A stretch of 64,000 nt of DNA from assembly GCA_032622095.1 (NCBI GenBank), contig CP136061.1, forward strand, positions 195,840,935 through 195,904,934, read 5' to 3'. Shown here piece by piece: positions 11,511 through 24,864 of this stretch. Position 1 is the stretch's first letter. Each line of letters starts with the position of its first letter. The notes under the pieces are model-generated. The model was not told the origin of the DNA and did no database searches. It saw nothing but the letters and a program-made list of their open reading frames with translations. The position numbers and the translations under genes are program-made. The DNA comes from Siphonodentalium dalli. Lineage: Eukaryota; Mollusca; Scaphopoda; Gadilida; Siphonodentaliidae.

Positions 11511-13350
11511 AATTGAAAAATAAATATGATTTTTTTAGATTTATTTTTAACTTTTATAATAATAATAATAAAAAATGTCATTGACTCTTTCATTTGTTTT
11601 CATTTAGATATTGATGATTATGATACAAGTTGATAGAAAGGTTCCCAATGTGTCCCTTTAAATATTTAGTAATGAACCCATAAATTAATAGTGTTAAGGT
11701 GCCATTACACGACCGAGCCGTTTTTGCATACAGCACATATCCACCATTAATGTCAAGTAGCAGTTAAATAACAGAATTCCTCCTGATATCTGATAAAAAA
11801 AACACATGTGTAGTTCACAATATTGGAGTGTACTATATCGACTGCCAGTGGTTAATAGAATGTTATTTATTTGGTGATAGACTGTATCCCACATACCAGT
11901 TAATTATGATGGACAGTCTGTGAAAGATTTCCTGATAAAACAGTGCTTTTAAAAGTTGCTGGATGCTGCATTGCACAGCTGAATATTTAACTCTACAGAT
12001 GGTCTGAGGTCATTATAAATGTTATTGTATTAATAGAGATGCCAGCATCAATATAAACAATGTCTGTGATTTGTTGACAGCTCTGATATATAATTGATAT
12101 TAATGGGTCAGCAGTGAGGTGTCTTTATCTTGATGGGTGTTATTGGTATAATTTGAGATATTACCATTCTAAACTTAAATTGGACTCTCTTAACCCAAGT
12201 ATTCCATGTCCAGGTCACCTTTTTCACATTTAACCCAAGGCTGTGGTGCATGGTGCAGCATTACAGATCAATTACCAGTGCATTCTCTTATATAAATGCG
12301 AGTGACCCATAAATTCCAATAATTTGTTTTATGTACATTTGTCTATAATAGTACATAACAGTATACTCTATAATTCTACATCAAATCTCTCATTTATGAT
12401 TCCGATCATATTAATTTACTATCGCCAAGGGATGGGTTAACATCTGCCGATCGTGATCGGCCTCTCGTTCTTCTTCTTATAATATACACAAGGTCATGTT
12501 TAAACTATACCCCCGTATATTGTATCGACACTGCATATCTCCAAATAAATGTTTATGTATTTGTTATATAAAAATAAAATAAAACACTATTTCCAACAGA
12601 TATATATACATTTACGGAGATCGAACATTCCAGCATATGTGACCTGAGTGGTATAGATAGAACATTATATATAAGTATACACGGTCATATATATAGGGAC
12701 GTGGTTTGGGAGTCTCTTTTCTTGCTAGTGCATGCTGTGCAGGCAGCGTCACATATACATGTACTGCACTCCTATATAGCCAAACAAACATTCCCGTATA
12801 GACTATAGTCATGCAATTCCTAACAGTATAACTACAAAGCCTGCATGTGGCACTTTAAAAAGGTGGCTGACAGAATAAGAAAGGCGATTTTTCGGTGGTT
12901 TGTGGAGCCCGGCCCTATATATTTATAGTCTAGAACACACCAAGAGATGATATTATTTATTCTCGATTAAATATTAACTGAGATAGTGGGGGGGGGGGGG
13001 GGGGGGCAGTTATATCATGCGTGAAATACAAATATTTATTTGGATGTGTTCGTTGCTGACAATCTGGAATAATTTACAGGGTGTGTTCAAGACTTCAACA
13101 AATACGTGCAGTGACAATTTACCTTTCTTATTTGCTATATATAGTCGCTTTTTGCAACGTGCCATATAGGCTGTCGAGAACCAACCATGCAGTCCATACA
13201 ATAGTGTACGTCCTGATAAAATTATAGTTTGTCCACACCATATATAAGTTAATATTTAGAGTATATACTTCAGTTTGTGGTGTATTCAAGACTTCAGATA
13301 TGTTATAGGGCACACAAAACATTGGCAGTTCGCATTTCTTATTTGACAGC
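11511..13350. other. Intergenic AT-rich sequence with a repeat fragment and G-run
   Basis: No gene was recognised. A fragment at about 12228-12310 (gtgcagcattacagatcaa, cagtgcattctcttatat, gcgag) belongs to the family also seen at 21652 and 42613. A 19-base G-run occupies 12988-13006. Similar words near 13060-13115 and 13260-13330 (tattcaagacttca) indicate a local duplication. Confidence 0.45.
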
Positions 13351-13355
13351 CGCTT

Positions 13356-13615
13356 TTTAGCTCAACTTACTTTGTAAGTTTGAGCTATTGCCATGGGTTC
13401 GCGTCCGTGCATGTGTCCGTCAACAATTTCCTTTGGCGCGGGCTACAGGTCGTATCTTTGGTCTGATCTTTATGAAATTTGTCATGAATGTTGCTATTGA
13501 CATGTAGATGGGAACGAGTCATTTTGGGGTAATTCGGCCGAAAACATGGCCGCTGGTGGCCATCTTGGATTTCAAAATTAAATCAATTGGCGCGGGCTAC
13601 AGGCCGTACTGTTCC
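13356..13615 (+). repeat. Palindrome-plus-TCCG repeat with gggctacagg module
   Basis: The segment opens with the stem TAGCTCAAACTTA/TAAGTTTGAGCTA (one change), then a short tccg tract. Two copies follow of a module containing ggcgcgggctacaggtcgta, tgaaatttgtcatgaatgtt and gatgggaacgagtcatttt. The same module recurs at 29030-29400 and, reversed, at about 1010-1150 and 2120-2265. Confidence 0.75.
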
Positions 13616-14726
13616 TACCCAATAAAGTCTTCATTTCCGAGTATTTATCAATGTAATATAAGACAATGCCCCCCCCCCCCCAACATAGAGCCCACATTTC
13701 ATTTGACACATCCCTGTTTAAAACATAAGGACCCCCCCCCCCAAAAAAACATACCCCATAGGAGCGAGTACACCGTGGAATTGCTAAAGGTGAAGGGTAA
13801 CTGAAGAATGACCTTCACCTGATACATGCGACACGTTATTAAAGGATGACATCGCGTTTATTTGATTTGTACATCATATCTAAATAATTTAAACTGGTGA
13901 ATGAATGGGGGAATGGATTTTTGTGAGCGGGAAATTTATTTAACTAGCTGCTGTAGGTCTGTTTTTCCAGATCAAATTTGGCTGTGTGATAGCCCTGTTG
14001 TACACTTGGGGATTTATTTTAAAAAGTAAACACATGACCTATGATTTTTCATGCATTTTCGTAATCAACTGGTGTCAATCTAGCTAGGTATAAGCATCAC
14101 TGGTATGGCCTGCAGGCTTCAATTCAGTGAATTTGGCCGAAACGTTAACACTGTCGCCTATGTGAAACCATTTAGTTCAGTGATTCCATATATAACTCTG
14201 AAAGGGTCACTCTAACCAAAATAGTGCTGAAGGGTACACATGCAAGTTTTGAAAATATGCTGAAAAGTACACAGGGTTTATGATCAGCTCAAATGCAGTT
14301 ACTTTAACTGTGTTCCTGAAAGTCTGGCACCCATGCATTAGCAATTCGTTTTCAGTTTATTTTAATTTTCCTTGGAACATATACAATTATTCTCTAACAG
14401 CTAGAAATCATGGCAGATACGAAAACTAACAGTCATTTAGAACTAGATTTCAAAACCTGTGTACCCTTCGGCACATTTCAAAACATGTATATATACCCTT
14501 CATCGCGTTTTTGTTTTGGTGAGAGTGACCCCTTCAGCTATAGTTACCATATAAATCGGATATAAAAAGAAAAAAAAACAGCCTAGTAGGGTCACATGGT
14601 AATAAGAGTATGCCCAACAAAGACATACATGTATATTATGAACTCAGATGTATATATATATGTGATACTCTGATAGTTTTTGTGTGTATGTATAAATTTA
14701 GTTTTTCGTTTCGTTTTTTTAGCTCA
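13616..14726. other. Intergenic, nothing assigned
   Basis: C-runs near 13670 and 13732 are the only notable features. No exon or element boundary was recognised. Confidence 0.4.
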
Positions 14727-15521
14727 ACTAAGAGGAAGTCTCCGTTGGAGCTATAGTCATCACTCCTCGTCCGTCGTCCGTCCGTCCATCCGTCCGTTCG
14801 TCCGTCAAGAATCATCTTCTCCTCCAGAACCGTAAGACGGAATGGGTTCATATTTGGTGTGGATGCTCCCTAGGTGAATCACATTCAGATTTGTTCAAAT
14901 GAGGTCACCCGGTCAAATAGTTGCGAAGCTAGGACCATATCTCTTTCCCACCATAGTAATTCTTACAACGACTTCTCAAATTACATTGGGCCGAATGGGT
15001 TCATATTTGGTACATAGGGTCCTTGGGGGACTGTGATTCAGATTTGTTCAAATAAGGTCACTGGGTCGAATGTGGGCGGAGCCAGTGACATAACTCAAAA
15101 ACAATTTTTTTTTGTTAAATTCATTTTTTTGGAATTTTCACCTTGCTCAATTTAACAAACAAAAACATTATTTTTTAAACATGTTATAAAATTTGAAAAA
15201 AGTGACACCATTATAACATCTGCAGAGTTATGGAACTTTAATCTTTAATGAAATTACAGAAATATTCCATTACCCATTCCCCCTCCCACATGGCCCAGAC
15301 CCAACCCCCCACCCTGCACCCAACCAACATCCCTTCCAACCGATATCATCTCCAACTTCCAACTTTAATACCTGTTCTATCCAGAAGCAGATATATCTAT
15401 GCAGATAGACAGAGAGAGACACACAGGTCATTAATCTAGATTAGAATAATATATGTCATATGGCAGCTTGTGTAAACAACACTGCTAGCAAATTAAAAAC
15501 AAAACAAACTACCTGAATTAA

Positions 15522-15939
15522 TGTGTCTGACATTTGCAGAATGAGGTCCACAGAGCGTGAATTTAGTGTTGCTACCCTGTACAGCAGGCTAGCATGACCA
15601 AATACACCCTTCAGGGACCTAATTCTGCTTAGGCATCATCTTCTGGGAAGTATCTTAAGTATAAAATTGAAATTTTGTTTTAGTTACTTTTTTTTACTTT
15701 TTCCCTTCTGTTCAGTTTCTATGTCCCCCTAATTTGCAGAAGATACAATGCATAATTGAGGTTCTCAATGGGTGTGCATTACAAACTTCAACTGTAGAAC
15801 TTCAATATGTTCCTAGGTTTCCCATGGCTGTTGAGGCCTAATCAGACTGAGGATGAATCCGGTGATGCTAACCCGCCTTGCGGAATATTGTCATCAAATT
15901 CACCTTTTGGGGGACCTCATTCTGCAAATGTCAGACACA
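15522..15939. mobile_element. 418-bp fold-back element, TGTGTCTGACATTTGC family
   Basis: Left end TGTGTCTGACATTTGCAGAA with gaggtcc, right end ggacctcattctgcaaatg with TCAGACACA: inverted termini of about 40 bp, including a shared gtgaattt/aaattcac segment. Related copies lie at 63064-63469 (full length), 17569-17687 (short), about 62536-62670 (partial) and 63912-64000 (cut by the window end). Confidence 0.8.
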
Positions 15940-16193
15940 CTATATTCAGACTTGGCTGGCATATTATTTTCTTAACCACCGCTTATCCAGATGAAATCAT
16001 ACCCTGATTTTTCAAAGAAACATTGGGGGTATATTGGATTGAATTTGTCTTCTCTCTGTCAGGCGGTCCTTCCATCGGTCTGTCTGCTGGGATGTCTATC
16101 CATCCGTCTATCAACAATTGGTTTCTTCTCCATATTAAAGACCAAATATGTTTATATATTTCAGTGTGCATGTTCCCTAGGTGACTCCCAATC

Positions 16194-17396
16194 CAGGGAT
16201 GTGGCTAGAGGGGGGTGTGGGGGTGTCTCACCCCCCCCCCCCAGCAGAGAGCTATATTTTCAATAGTTGGAAATTTCATACCTGCCACAACGAAATTTCA
16301 CACCAACAATAGGTTGAAAATGTTCTTGTAGTTTGATTATAAAACAATTTATTGGGGGGAATTTATTGTTTTTCGACCAATATTTGCATATGTTCCTATT
16401 TTTGGTCAAAAATTTTGACAGAAATGGTCATCAGTTGGAAATTTTCCAACCTTAGGGTGGTGACAGGTTGGAAATTTCCAACACTTGGAAAGCTTGTGTC
16501 CTGGTCTCTCCCCCGTGGCCAGTCAAAAACTTCTAGTTAATTTAAGAAAACAATATTGTCATACAATTGGTCAACATTGTCATTGGAATTGTCATCAGTT
16601 GGAAAATTTCCAACCTAAGTGGGGGTGTAGGGTTTGAAATTTCGAACAGTAGGAAGGCTTGAGGCTAGTCTAGATGTTAGGATTTTGCGATTTTCTTGTT
16701 CAGATTTCAAAATTTTCGCACACCGGGCCGAACCATGGTCGGCCCGGTGTGTCATTGCCCCATTCACATGGCCAATACAAAACTGCTAATTAGTTTAGCA
16801 AAACAATATTTTACTACATTTGGTCAAACTTGTAGACATAAATGGTCATCAGTTGAAGAATTTTCCAACCTGAGGGGGAGTATGAGGTTTGAAATTTCCA
16901 ACACTAGGAAAGCTTCAGTTGAGGCCAGTCTTGATGCTAGGATTTGCGATTTTCTTGTATAGTTTTCAAAATTTTCTCACACCGGGCCGAACAACCATGG
17001 TCGGCCCGGTGTTTCCTGGTATGTTGTCGGTAGCTGTGTGCATTTGTCTGGAATTAGATCACTAGTTGTTTTTTTGGGGGCAATTTTCAGGTTAAAATAT
17101 CTTAATGTTCTCATACTGGGAAAATAGAAGCATGGCTTATGAATATATAGGAAATTAGGCCTGAGCATGAGGTACAAGGGGGGGGGTGCAAATGGAAATA
17201 AAATATGCAAAAAGTTGTGTTGGTACGATTCCGACTCAAGGGGGGGGGGGGGGGTGCAAATGGAATTATGCAAAAAGTTGTGTCGGTGTGATTCCGACTT
17301 AAGGGGGGGTGCAAATTGCGACTCAAGGGGGGGGGTGCAGTTGGAAATTCCCAAGGTGAACACCCCCCCAGCGGAGACCCTCTAGCCACATCCCTG
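16194..17396. mobile_element. 1203-bp hAT-type non-autonomous element, CAGGG family copy 1
   Basis: The terminus CAGGGATGTGGCTAGAGGG is repeated inverted at the right end. TCCCAATC lies on both sides (16186-16193 and 17397-17404), an exact 8-bp target duplication. The interior is made of recurring ttggaaatttccaac words, G-runs, and two palindromes centred on CCATGG (16719-16751 and 16978-17012). A related element lies at 18624-19575. The 8-bp duplication and CAGGG terminus point to the hAT superfamily; no transposase was seen. Confidence 0.93.
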
Positions 17397-17568
17397 TCCC
17401 AATCAAATATGTTCATCAGATCAAATAGGTGCGAAGCTAGGGCCATAACTCTTTCCCTCCATAGTAAATCTTAAAATAATTTCTTCTCAACAAACCATTG
17501 AGCCTATATTAGCTTATATTTGGTATGGATAGTCCTTGGGTGACCGGGTTCAGATTTGTTCAAATGGG

Positions 17569-17687
17569 GTCATTTTTAGGAAATGAGGTCCCCAGAGGGT
17601 GAACTCGTTGATGCTATTCCACCTTGAGGAATAGTGTAGTTAAATTCACCTTTTGGGGACCTCATTATGTAAAGGTCAGACACACTA
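17569..17687. repeat. Short fold-back copy, TCTGACATTTGC family
   Basis: aggaaatgaggtccccagag is mirrored by ttttggggacctcatt and ggtcagacacac about 70 bp later. It is a compact version of 15522-15939, also seen at the extreme right of the window (63912 onward). Confidence 0.65.
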
Positions 17688-17889
17688 AATACAGACTTGG
17701 CTGTTCCAATATTATTTTCTTAACCACCACTTATCCAGGTGAAATCATACCCTATTGGATATTGGGGGGTATATTGATATTACTAGATGAATGGATCTCA
17801 TAGATGGGGATTCACATTTGTTCTAATAGGGGCAGAGATAAGAGATTTAACTCTCCTCTATCCTGTTTGGTACTGGTATAATAATATTG

Positions 17890-18395
17890 ATTTCTAGGCA
17901 GCCTGTGCGGGGGCAATGTTTGAGGCAATGGGGAGGGAGTGTAGAAGGGTGGAGATTTGACCCCCTACTTTGATCAAATTGTAAACAGTTGAAAATTTCA
18001 TGCCTGGTATAACATTAGTTGTAGATTAGATGTTCACATCAAAAATAGGTTAGAATTGTTCTCATAGTTTGGTTTGATTTTCCAGCATGTATGTTTTTTA
18101 ACCAAGAGTCCATATGTTCCTATTTCAGGTTAAACTGTTGGACCAAATTGGCCACAAATTTTAACTTTATGTGGTTGGTAATTTTCAAACGTTTGAGAGC
18201 TTGAAGTCCTGGTCCCAGTTGTAAAATTAAACCTAAGAGGGATGTGAAAACGGATTTTTATGAACTTAGTACTGTGGTATGGTTGTCTTCTTTAAAAGGT
18301 AAGAGGTTGGAGATTTGTCAGTGGTGCGCAATTAGAAATTTCAAGTTGAAGAGCCCTGCTCACCTGAGAACCTCCAGCTATGTCCATGTGTAGAA
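17890..18395. repeat. Diverged relative of the CAGGG hAT-type family
   Basis: Scattered words shared with 16194-17396 (gttgaaaatttcatgcctg, acattagttg, tcaaaaataggtt, agctatgtcc) appear in the same order but much changed. No intact termini or target duplication were found, so this is probably an old remnant. Confidence 0.5.
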
Positions 18396-18623
18396 CTACT
18401 TGTCTTAAGTGATATTGTCACGTACTGACTCTTGTAGTCTTCAGAGTCCCAGTCTTCTCAGTCTTTACAGTCTGGTGAACGACCCACAGTCATTGGCTGT
18501 CTTGTTATGTTTGTTGTCATGTTGTGTAAATACTAAATTCTTTCATCATCGATCGATTACTTTTGTACCCGACGAATGACGTGGCGTGTACAAGCCACGT
18601 GAGGTAAGCAACACCTAAGCGCT

Positions 18624-19575
18624 CAGAGACGTGGCGACATGGGGATTTGCCCCCCCCCAAAAACTTTGGTCAACATTTTCAACAGTTGGAAATTTCAAAC
18701 CTGCCAAAACATTAGTTGGAAATTTCACACCAACAATAGGTTGAAAATGTTCTTGTAGTTTGATTTTCAAACAATTTATTGGGGGGAATTAATTGTTCTT
18801 GGACCAATATTTACATATTTTCCTATTTTTTGTCAAAATTTTAGACTGAAATGGTTTTCAGTTGGAAATTTTCCAACCTAAGTGTGGGTGCCAGGTTTGA
18901 AATTTCCAACTCTAGACAGGCTTGAGGCTAGTGTAGATGCTAGGATTTTGCTATTTTCTTGTTCAGATTTCAAAATTTTCGCACACCGGGCCGAACCATG
19001 GTCGGCCCGGTGTCCCACCCCCCCCCCCCCCCCTGTGGCCAATACAAAACTGCTAATTTTAACAAAACAATATTTTACTACATTTGGTCAAACTTGTGGA
19101 CTGAACTGGTCATCAGTTGGAGAATTTTCCAACCTGAGGGGGAGTATGAGGTTTGAAATTTCCAACACTAGGGAAGCTTCAGTTGAGGCCAGTCCAGATG
19201 CTAGGATTTGCGATTTAACGCCAATTTGCTTGTATAGTTTTCAATATTTTCTCACACCGGACCGAACAACCATGGTCAGCCCGGTGTGTCCTGCTCTCTT
19301 GTCTGTAGCCGTGTGCATTTATCTGGAGTTAGACCACTAGATGTTAGAATTTATGCAATTTTTCAGGTTAAAATATCTGAATGTTCTCATACCGGGAATA
19401 AACAACCATGGTTTATGAATATATAGCATATTAGGCATGAGCACTGAGGTGCAAGGGGGTGCAAATTTAATTATGCAAAACTTGTGTTTTGGTCTGATTC
19501 CGATTCAAGGAGGGGGTGCAGTTGGAATTTCCCAAGATGGACACCCCCAACGGAGACCCTCTAGCCACGTCCATG
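18624..19575. mobile_element. 952-bp hAT-type element, CAGGG family copy 2
   Basis: It is flanked by TAAGCGCT on both sides (18616-18623 and 19576-19583), an exact 8-bp duplication. Ends are CAGAGACGTGGC and, inverted, CATGGACGTGGCTAGAGGG. The interior aligns with 16194-17396, including two CCATGG-centred palindromes at 18981-19012 and 19253-19288. The long open frames on + here are low-complexity by-products of the repeat. Confidence 0.93.
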
Positions 19576-19583
19576 TAAGCGCT

Positions 19584-21076
19584 ATATAAACATGGGTTAA
19601 CGACTGCATGCTAGTTTCCTAACTAACTTACAAAGTTCGGAGTTCTTATCAAATTACTGGCTGACTGCATGCCATGTTTCCCGCTTAAAATAGTGGAGAC
19701 AGACACCCCAGGTCACAAATCCCAAATCAAAGGTCACTATAGCCTAGACTGGCCATTTAAAAGCCTGAATGTGATCGTATATAGTGATGTCATTCAATTT
19801 CAAAATGTCATGCGTGATGACACAAATATATAGGTCTATATATCATGTAGTCTATAGGCCGAGGCCAAAGCCCTGACCCGCAAACCAATTCAACTTGATT
19901 TAATTACCTGATGCCATTAGATAACACTTTCTTTCTTCCATTGTTACATTTAAACATTATAATTCAAAGCGCGCAAAATGCTTGGTTGATTTAAATAGAA
20001 TACTAGAGCCACGAAAGCTTAACCAGGACGGACCTGACTCCAACCAAGCATACTTAGATTGGAACAAGACGGCTGTCAATCAAGACTACGAAAGCTTTGT
20101 GTTGTGGGGTAATATCTTGACTGCAGGTGCGCGCTGCTCACAAGTTCGTTTCAATTTAGAGTTGCTTCCTCTGTGGCGCGAAAGCTCATACGGGTTACCG
20201 GCATACAGACCACGTGAGCTCCAACACTGATTGAGAAGCCGCTGTATTCTCTGTATATTTTCTGTTGTGCAGTGCTATTACTACAACATTTAAACATGGT
20301 GAAAGGTATGGTTTACATGGAACTATTCCACAATATATATAGAATGTCATGGCATAATCTAACGATCGGGTAATTTTGCTGAATTTTTGTGATTCTTATT
20401 TTACATATTAATTTTCCGTGGCGTCTTTGTTATGCGCAAAGGACATTCAGGAATCAGGCGGCGTCTTTGTGTTTTTGCATCTCCATCATGGATTGTGTTT
20501 TCGCGATACAAAATGTACAGGAAGCATCCCATGAACTTGAACATCGTTGACTGTGAATCTTCACAAACCAATGTTCAATCATATTTTATTTAGTGTATTA
20601 TAAATTATATAAAATTATTTATGCACAAATCAAGATTGGATTTATGAAAGAAAAAAGATGGTTTCGAAATTGTAAAAAAATATATAATTGATAAAGATAA
20701 TAGCATGATTGAGAATTTCAACACCAAAGAATTCAATTTGACTTTAAATAAACCTTAGGCCTACACATGAGGCAAACCAATTCAGAAAAGTACACATCAA
20801 TTTGGTTTTTGCTCTATAGTTTAATAATTATCTTGATTGGGCCAAACAAAAGATCTTTGTTTCATTGTCATGGGCAAAAAAATTAGGGTAGGAAATCTTG
20901 TTTTGCTATTTTGTTTTGTTGTTTGTGAATTTTACTGTCAAGTTATTGGATACACTGGCATGATAATAATACTAATTAATAGTTCTTTTGGATCATGGAA
21001 TGAGTATTTTAAATTATACAATACAGTATGTATGCACTCTATTCTATTGTAAAAATGCCGAATGAAACATTACATC
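19584..21076. other. Intergenic, nothing assigned
   Basis: No splice-bounded exon or known domain was seen. The frame at 19982-20230 has a less repetitive composition but no recognisable family and no start or splice support. The word ggcgtctttgt occurs twice near 20420 and 20460. Confidence 0.4.
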
Positions 21077-21411
21077 CAGAGATGAAAGTCTTCAGGGAAT
21101 TCCCTGAATTCAGGGATTTCAATATTTTATATTAGAATTTTCAGGGATCCAAATATTCGAATTTCAATAAAATTTGTTCACCCCCAACAAATTTTGTTAT
21201 TGCCACTGATTTGATAACCATGTATGAGTTTATACTCTTTTATTGCACCATGTTGTCAGTGTTGGGCATCATTTTTGTGATATAGACAAATACAGTAAGG
21301 AATACGAGGTGGGACGGTAGTGCATCAGTGCATTCTCTTTATATAAATTGTTGTTTATTTACTGCATATGAATAGTTCAGGGATTTTTGAATTCGACCAC
21401 TTTCATCTCTG
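21077..21411. mobile_element. 335-bp hAT-type miniature element
   Basis: The inverted termini CAGAGATGAAAGT and ACTTTCATCTCTG are perfect over 13 bp. They are flanked by ATTACATC on both sides (21069-21076 and 21412-21419), an exact 8-bp target duplication. The subterminal regions share cagggatt-type words. No coding capacity. Confidence 0.93.
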
Positions 21412-21651
21412 ATTACATCCCAGTGTCTGTTAAATGTGAGATCAGTATTTGATATTTCATGAGGCATGTGTGTGCTATTCGGGACTGGGTCAAAACTGAA
21501 ATGTGATAGATTCTTAGACCTACCGGTAGCAAGAACACATGTGCTACATGTACCTCATTAATATCCTCACCAGATGCAAACTAACAAATGCTCACAACCA
21601 TGCATGACATGTTACCGGTATATCAATTTAATTCACGTGTATGGTACTGAC

Positions 21652-21860
21652 TTAAACCCTTTCATGACTGGAGTCACGCTGGTGCAGCATTAATGATCCT
21701 GTGCCAGTGTATTCTCTTATATATGTGAGTCTCCCATAGGGAGCCTTGCATATACCGGGTATAAGAGAATGTACTGGTTTACATGGTCAAGGTACAAATT
21801 GTTAGACCAATGTATTCTCTTATATACATGTACATGTATGCGAGGCTCCCTGTGGGAGTA
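21652..21860 (+). repeat. Truncated copy of the AACCCTTTCATGACTGGAG element
   Basis: It starts with aaaccctttcatgactggag and contains three inverted or direct copies of a cagtgtattctcttatata word with gcgag/ggctccc flanks. The family is complete at 42613-42842. Here the right terminus is missing where hAT-like sequence begins near 21862. Confidence 0.7.
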
Positions 21861-21861
21861 G

Positions 21862-23774
21862 AGATGTAACGATTTTGGGCTTTTCAGTAATAGTATTGGC
21901 TGATACCGATATTTTTCCTTTGTTATAGGCCGATTCCGATACCTATAATATAACTTTAGGCCAAATAAAAAAATTAGGGTGGGGAAGGGGGTAAACCTCT
22001 TCTTTCTTTTTTTCCTTTTTTTTTCTAAATTCCCATGAGGCCTAAAAAAAATAAATACCTTTGTTTCCCCTAACAGAGCTGAAAAATATAGGTGCGGGCG
22101 GGATTTTTTTTTTTTTTTTTTTTTTTTTAAATCTCCCAAAAGTTCTCACTTTCCCATGTACTAGTATATATACATGTCAGGTATGATTTGAATGCTGGGA
22201 GCATCATATTATGATATTGGAAGGAGATCAACAAGACACAACTTCACAAGGCATAAAATAGAATAGCATAGTATTAATTTATTTGTATTTAAAATCACAA
22301 AGTACAATAAAAAAGTAAATATTCAATACCAATTCAATCAAAAATATCCTATACCAACATATGCTACCATTTTCACTTTAAAAGTGTTTAAAATACTATT
22401 TGAGATCACAATCGGCCGATTCAGGTGCCGATTCCGATTATTGTAATAATTATATAGAATATTTATATGTGTTATATAATACTTAAAATTAGAAGCAAGC
22501 AACAACCGTAGTAATATGCCAGTACACAGTATACATAAGTATATACGTTTGGGTAAGTATATAGGTAGGTATGGGCGGACTTGTGATCGAATACAGGCAC
22601 ATGTCGTGCAGAGGGTGTGGTACGGGGCCTCGGTGTATTTATTGTAATGTATTGTATCGACGACGCAATGCATTAACTTTAATACCCATGTATTCTAAGC
22701 TATTCCACAACAAATAGTTTGAAAGTTTGATGTAGCCACGTGCATGACGACATATCCACGGCCCGTTTTTGATAACAATTCATCAAACGGCATTTTCTTT
22801 GATCCCAATTCAAAGGAAATGACCCGACTGAACTAGTTGCAAGTTACACCATGTTCATGTCAATTTCGCAGACACAATTTGATTGTCGATTTCGGCATGG
22901 TCATCAAAATAATCATTGGTGGTGACCTATACGTGACGTCACACGAGGCTGACTGGATGGAATGACATTGTCTTCGACTATTTAAAGTTAATCATTAATG
23001 GAAAGTTGTGTTGGGTGAAAGACTTTGAAAATATTAATTACATGTAGATAGTAAAATTAATAAATAAATTTCGTTAATTCTTTTTAATATCTGACTATTA
23101 ATGCTTTTACAGTTTTTATTCCTGCGTCCTGACAACTGATATATACACATGTTATAATATGCTCAATTTAATTGAAGTCAGCTGCGCAATTAAATGTCAC
23201 GCGACGTGCACTTTCGGTTTCTACAGTTTATACCTGTTTTACGCTGTGTGTACTATATAGATAGATTTGTTGTGCTGCGTATGCATACATTTTGATTTTT
23301 TTATAGTCTGACACACGTAAATCAAAATGTCTACACGTTGACGAACAATAAAGTTCCGTATCGGCGTACATGAGTCCCATGATATGTAATGTGTGAACAT
23401 CATCATATAATTTATGATTACGCGCTATCACGGCGTCATCATCGCAGCCTGGCTCTAACCCAAAGTGTCGCGTTCTTCCCGGCGATCCCCACTGTAATAT
23501 ATTGTTCGAACATAGACCCAGGTACGGCCGGTGTATTGAGGAGGAGATGGCTGTATATCAAGTTTGTGTTTGGTAAATCACTTTCCCCATGTTTAATGGT
23601 CATTTATTCAACAAAACATCGTCATATTTAAAACAGTTTATTGAAGAAAAACAAGCACCCGATTTCTATTTAGACAATCGGAAATGCCGATGTTGAAACC
23701 AGAGTACCGATTGTCATCCGATGGGCCACAATCGGCCGATTCCGATTGTCGTTCCCGATTATCGGCTCATCACT
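21862..23774. mobile_element. Possible hAT-type element, TAGAGATG ends, unproven
   Basis: The left side reads TAGAGATGTAACGATT, with later gccgattccgata. The right side reads aatcggccgattccgattgt...CGGCTCATCACTA, whose complement starts TAGTGATGAGCCGAT. These resemble the two ends of one hAT-type element. However, the 8-bp flanks do not match, so the two ends may come from different insertions. An internal poly-T tract covers about 22106-22128. No transposase frame was identified. Confidence 0.45.
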
Positions 23775-24864
23775 AGAAGATTTAAACGAAAACGATGTAT
23801 TTTTTATTTTCTGTGGGCGCCACCATTTTACGAAATGCGTCCGGACGTCGAGTCATTAGAAACGGGGCCTATTATAAAGCGACGAACTGAGACAAACAGT
23901 GTCGGCAGCTATTTTATTTTATTTTCGGAAAGAAAAAAAAACAAAGGGGAAACAAAGTTATTATTTTTTTAGGCCTGATGCAAAAGGTAATAACAGCCCT
24001 TCCTTAATGTATTGGACCTGATACATGTACAACAAAGTAGTGTATGAAAATGTTTTACTTTAAAGTATTGTTCTGTTTTTTTTTTACTTTAATGACAGTT
24101 TAAGTTTATATTATAAACTGTCCTAGATTACTACAAAAAGGTTACACACAGGGTGACATGACTGAGAACATTGTCACAAAGAAACAAAAAGACTCAATTT
24201 AAAAAGAAAATTTGAGTGATGCAGGAAGGGTAACTCTAAATTTCCACAACATGAGATGGCATTGAGTAGTTTGTAAATAGTACTAAATACTACTAGTACA
24301 TGAAGTCACACGGGGACTCACACCACGACATACCAAATCAGGTTCAATAGAGTAAGGTTCATAAAAACTGAATCGGAAATGTATTTCACATTAGGCCTAA
24401 AAAAAATTTAAACCGTGCTTCTGCTAACGGGACCTGTCCAGGGTATTTTTTTTTTTTTTTTTTTTTAATCACCCCACTCAGAGGTGCTCCAAGCTGTATG
24501 TATGATATTTTGACAACCGAATGGTTATATAGTCTTAAATTTTATTCCAATATAGAGGGAAGGAACATATTGACACACATTGAGAGTGGATAGATCATTA
24601 GATATACAAAATTGATAGATTACACTCCCCATTAGTTGTATTCAGTATTAAAATATATATGTGTAAGACGATTTACCAAAAGGCCCGCGTTACAAATGGG
24701 CCTGAATTTACAATTTGTAGGTTTACCATGAACTGTTGAAGGAATAATATACATGTATGTATTCAATTTGTATATTTCCTAGCAACAACTGGCTGCAACC
24801 CACTTCGCACAAATGGGAGTCACAAACTTATACATTTTCCTGAGTGACAATTTAATCGCCCCAC
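23775..24864. other. Unassigned sequence with poly-T tract
   Basis: A T-run lies near 24448-24467. No exon, RNA gene or element end was supported. Confidence 0.4.

Larger units (their letters stand above)
14727..17880 (+). repeat. Dispersed repeat block, copy 1, interrupted by a hAT-type element
   Basis: The block opens with the stem TAGCTCAACTAAGAGG...TTGGAGCTA and a long (TCCG)n tract. It continues with segments matching 61729-64000 in the same order: gttcatatttggtgtggatg, ttcccacatggcccagac-like DNA near 15280, the fold-back element at 15522, and cctaggtgactcccaatc. The hAT-type element at 16194-17396 is inserted in it; the matching position of copy 2 (near 63714, ctaggtgtctcacaatcag) is uninterrupted. 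Frames inside it are not genes. Confidence 0.75.

Noticed and set aside
16977-17446. Proline-rich minus-strand frames of 111-128 codons
   Set aside because: They come from C/G runs and repeated words of the hAT-type element at 16194-17396, with no splice or start support.
18882-19340. A 152-codon plus-strand frame
   Set aside because: It lies wholly inside the repeat element 18624-19575 and reads through its palindromes and C-run.
21717-22139. Lysine-rich 140-codon minus-strand frame
   Set aside because: The lysines are the translation of a poly-T tract; the remainder overlaps repeat sequence.
21862-23774. A single intact hAT-type element
   Set aside because: The two ends look alike, but the flanking 8 bp differ. 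It is kept only as a low-confidence feature.
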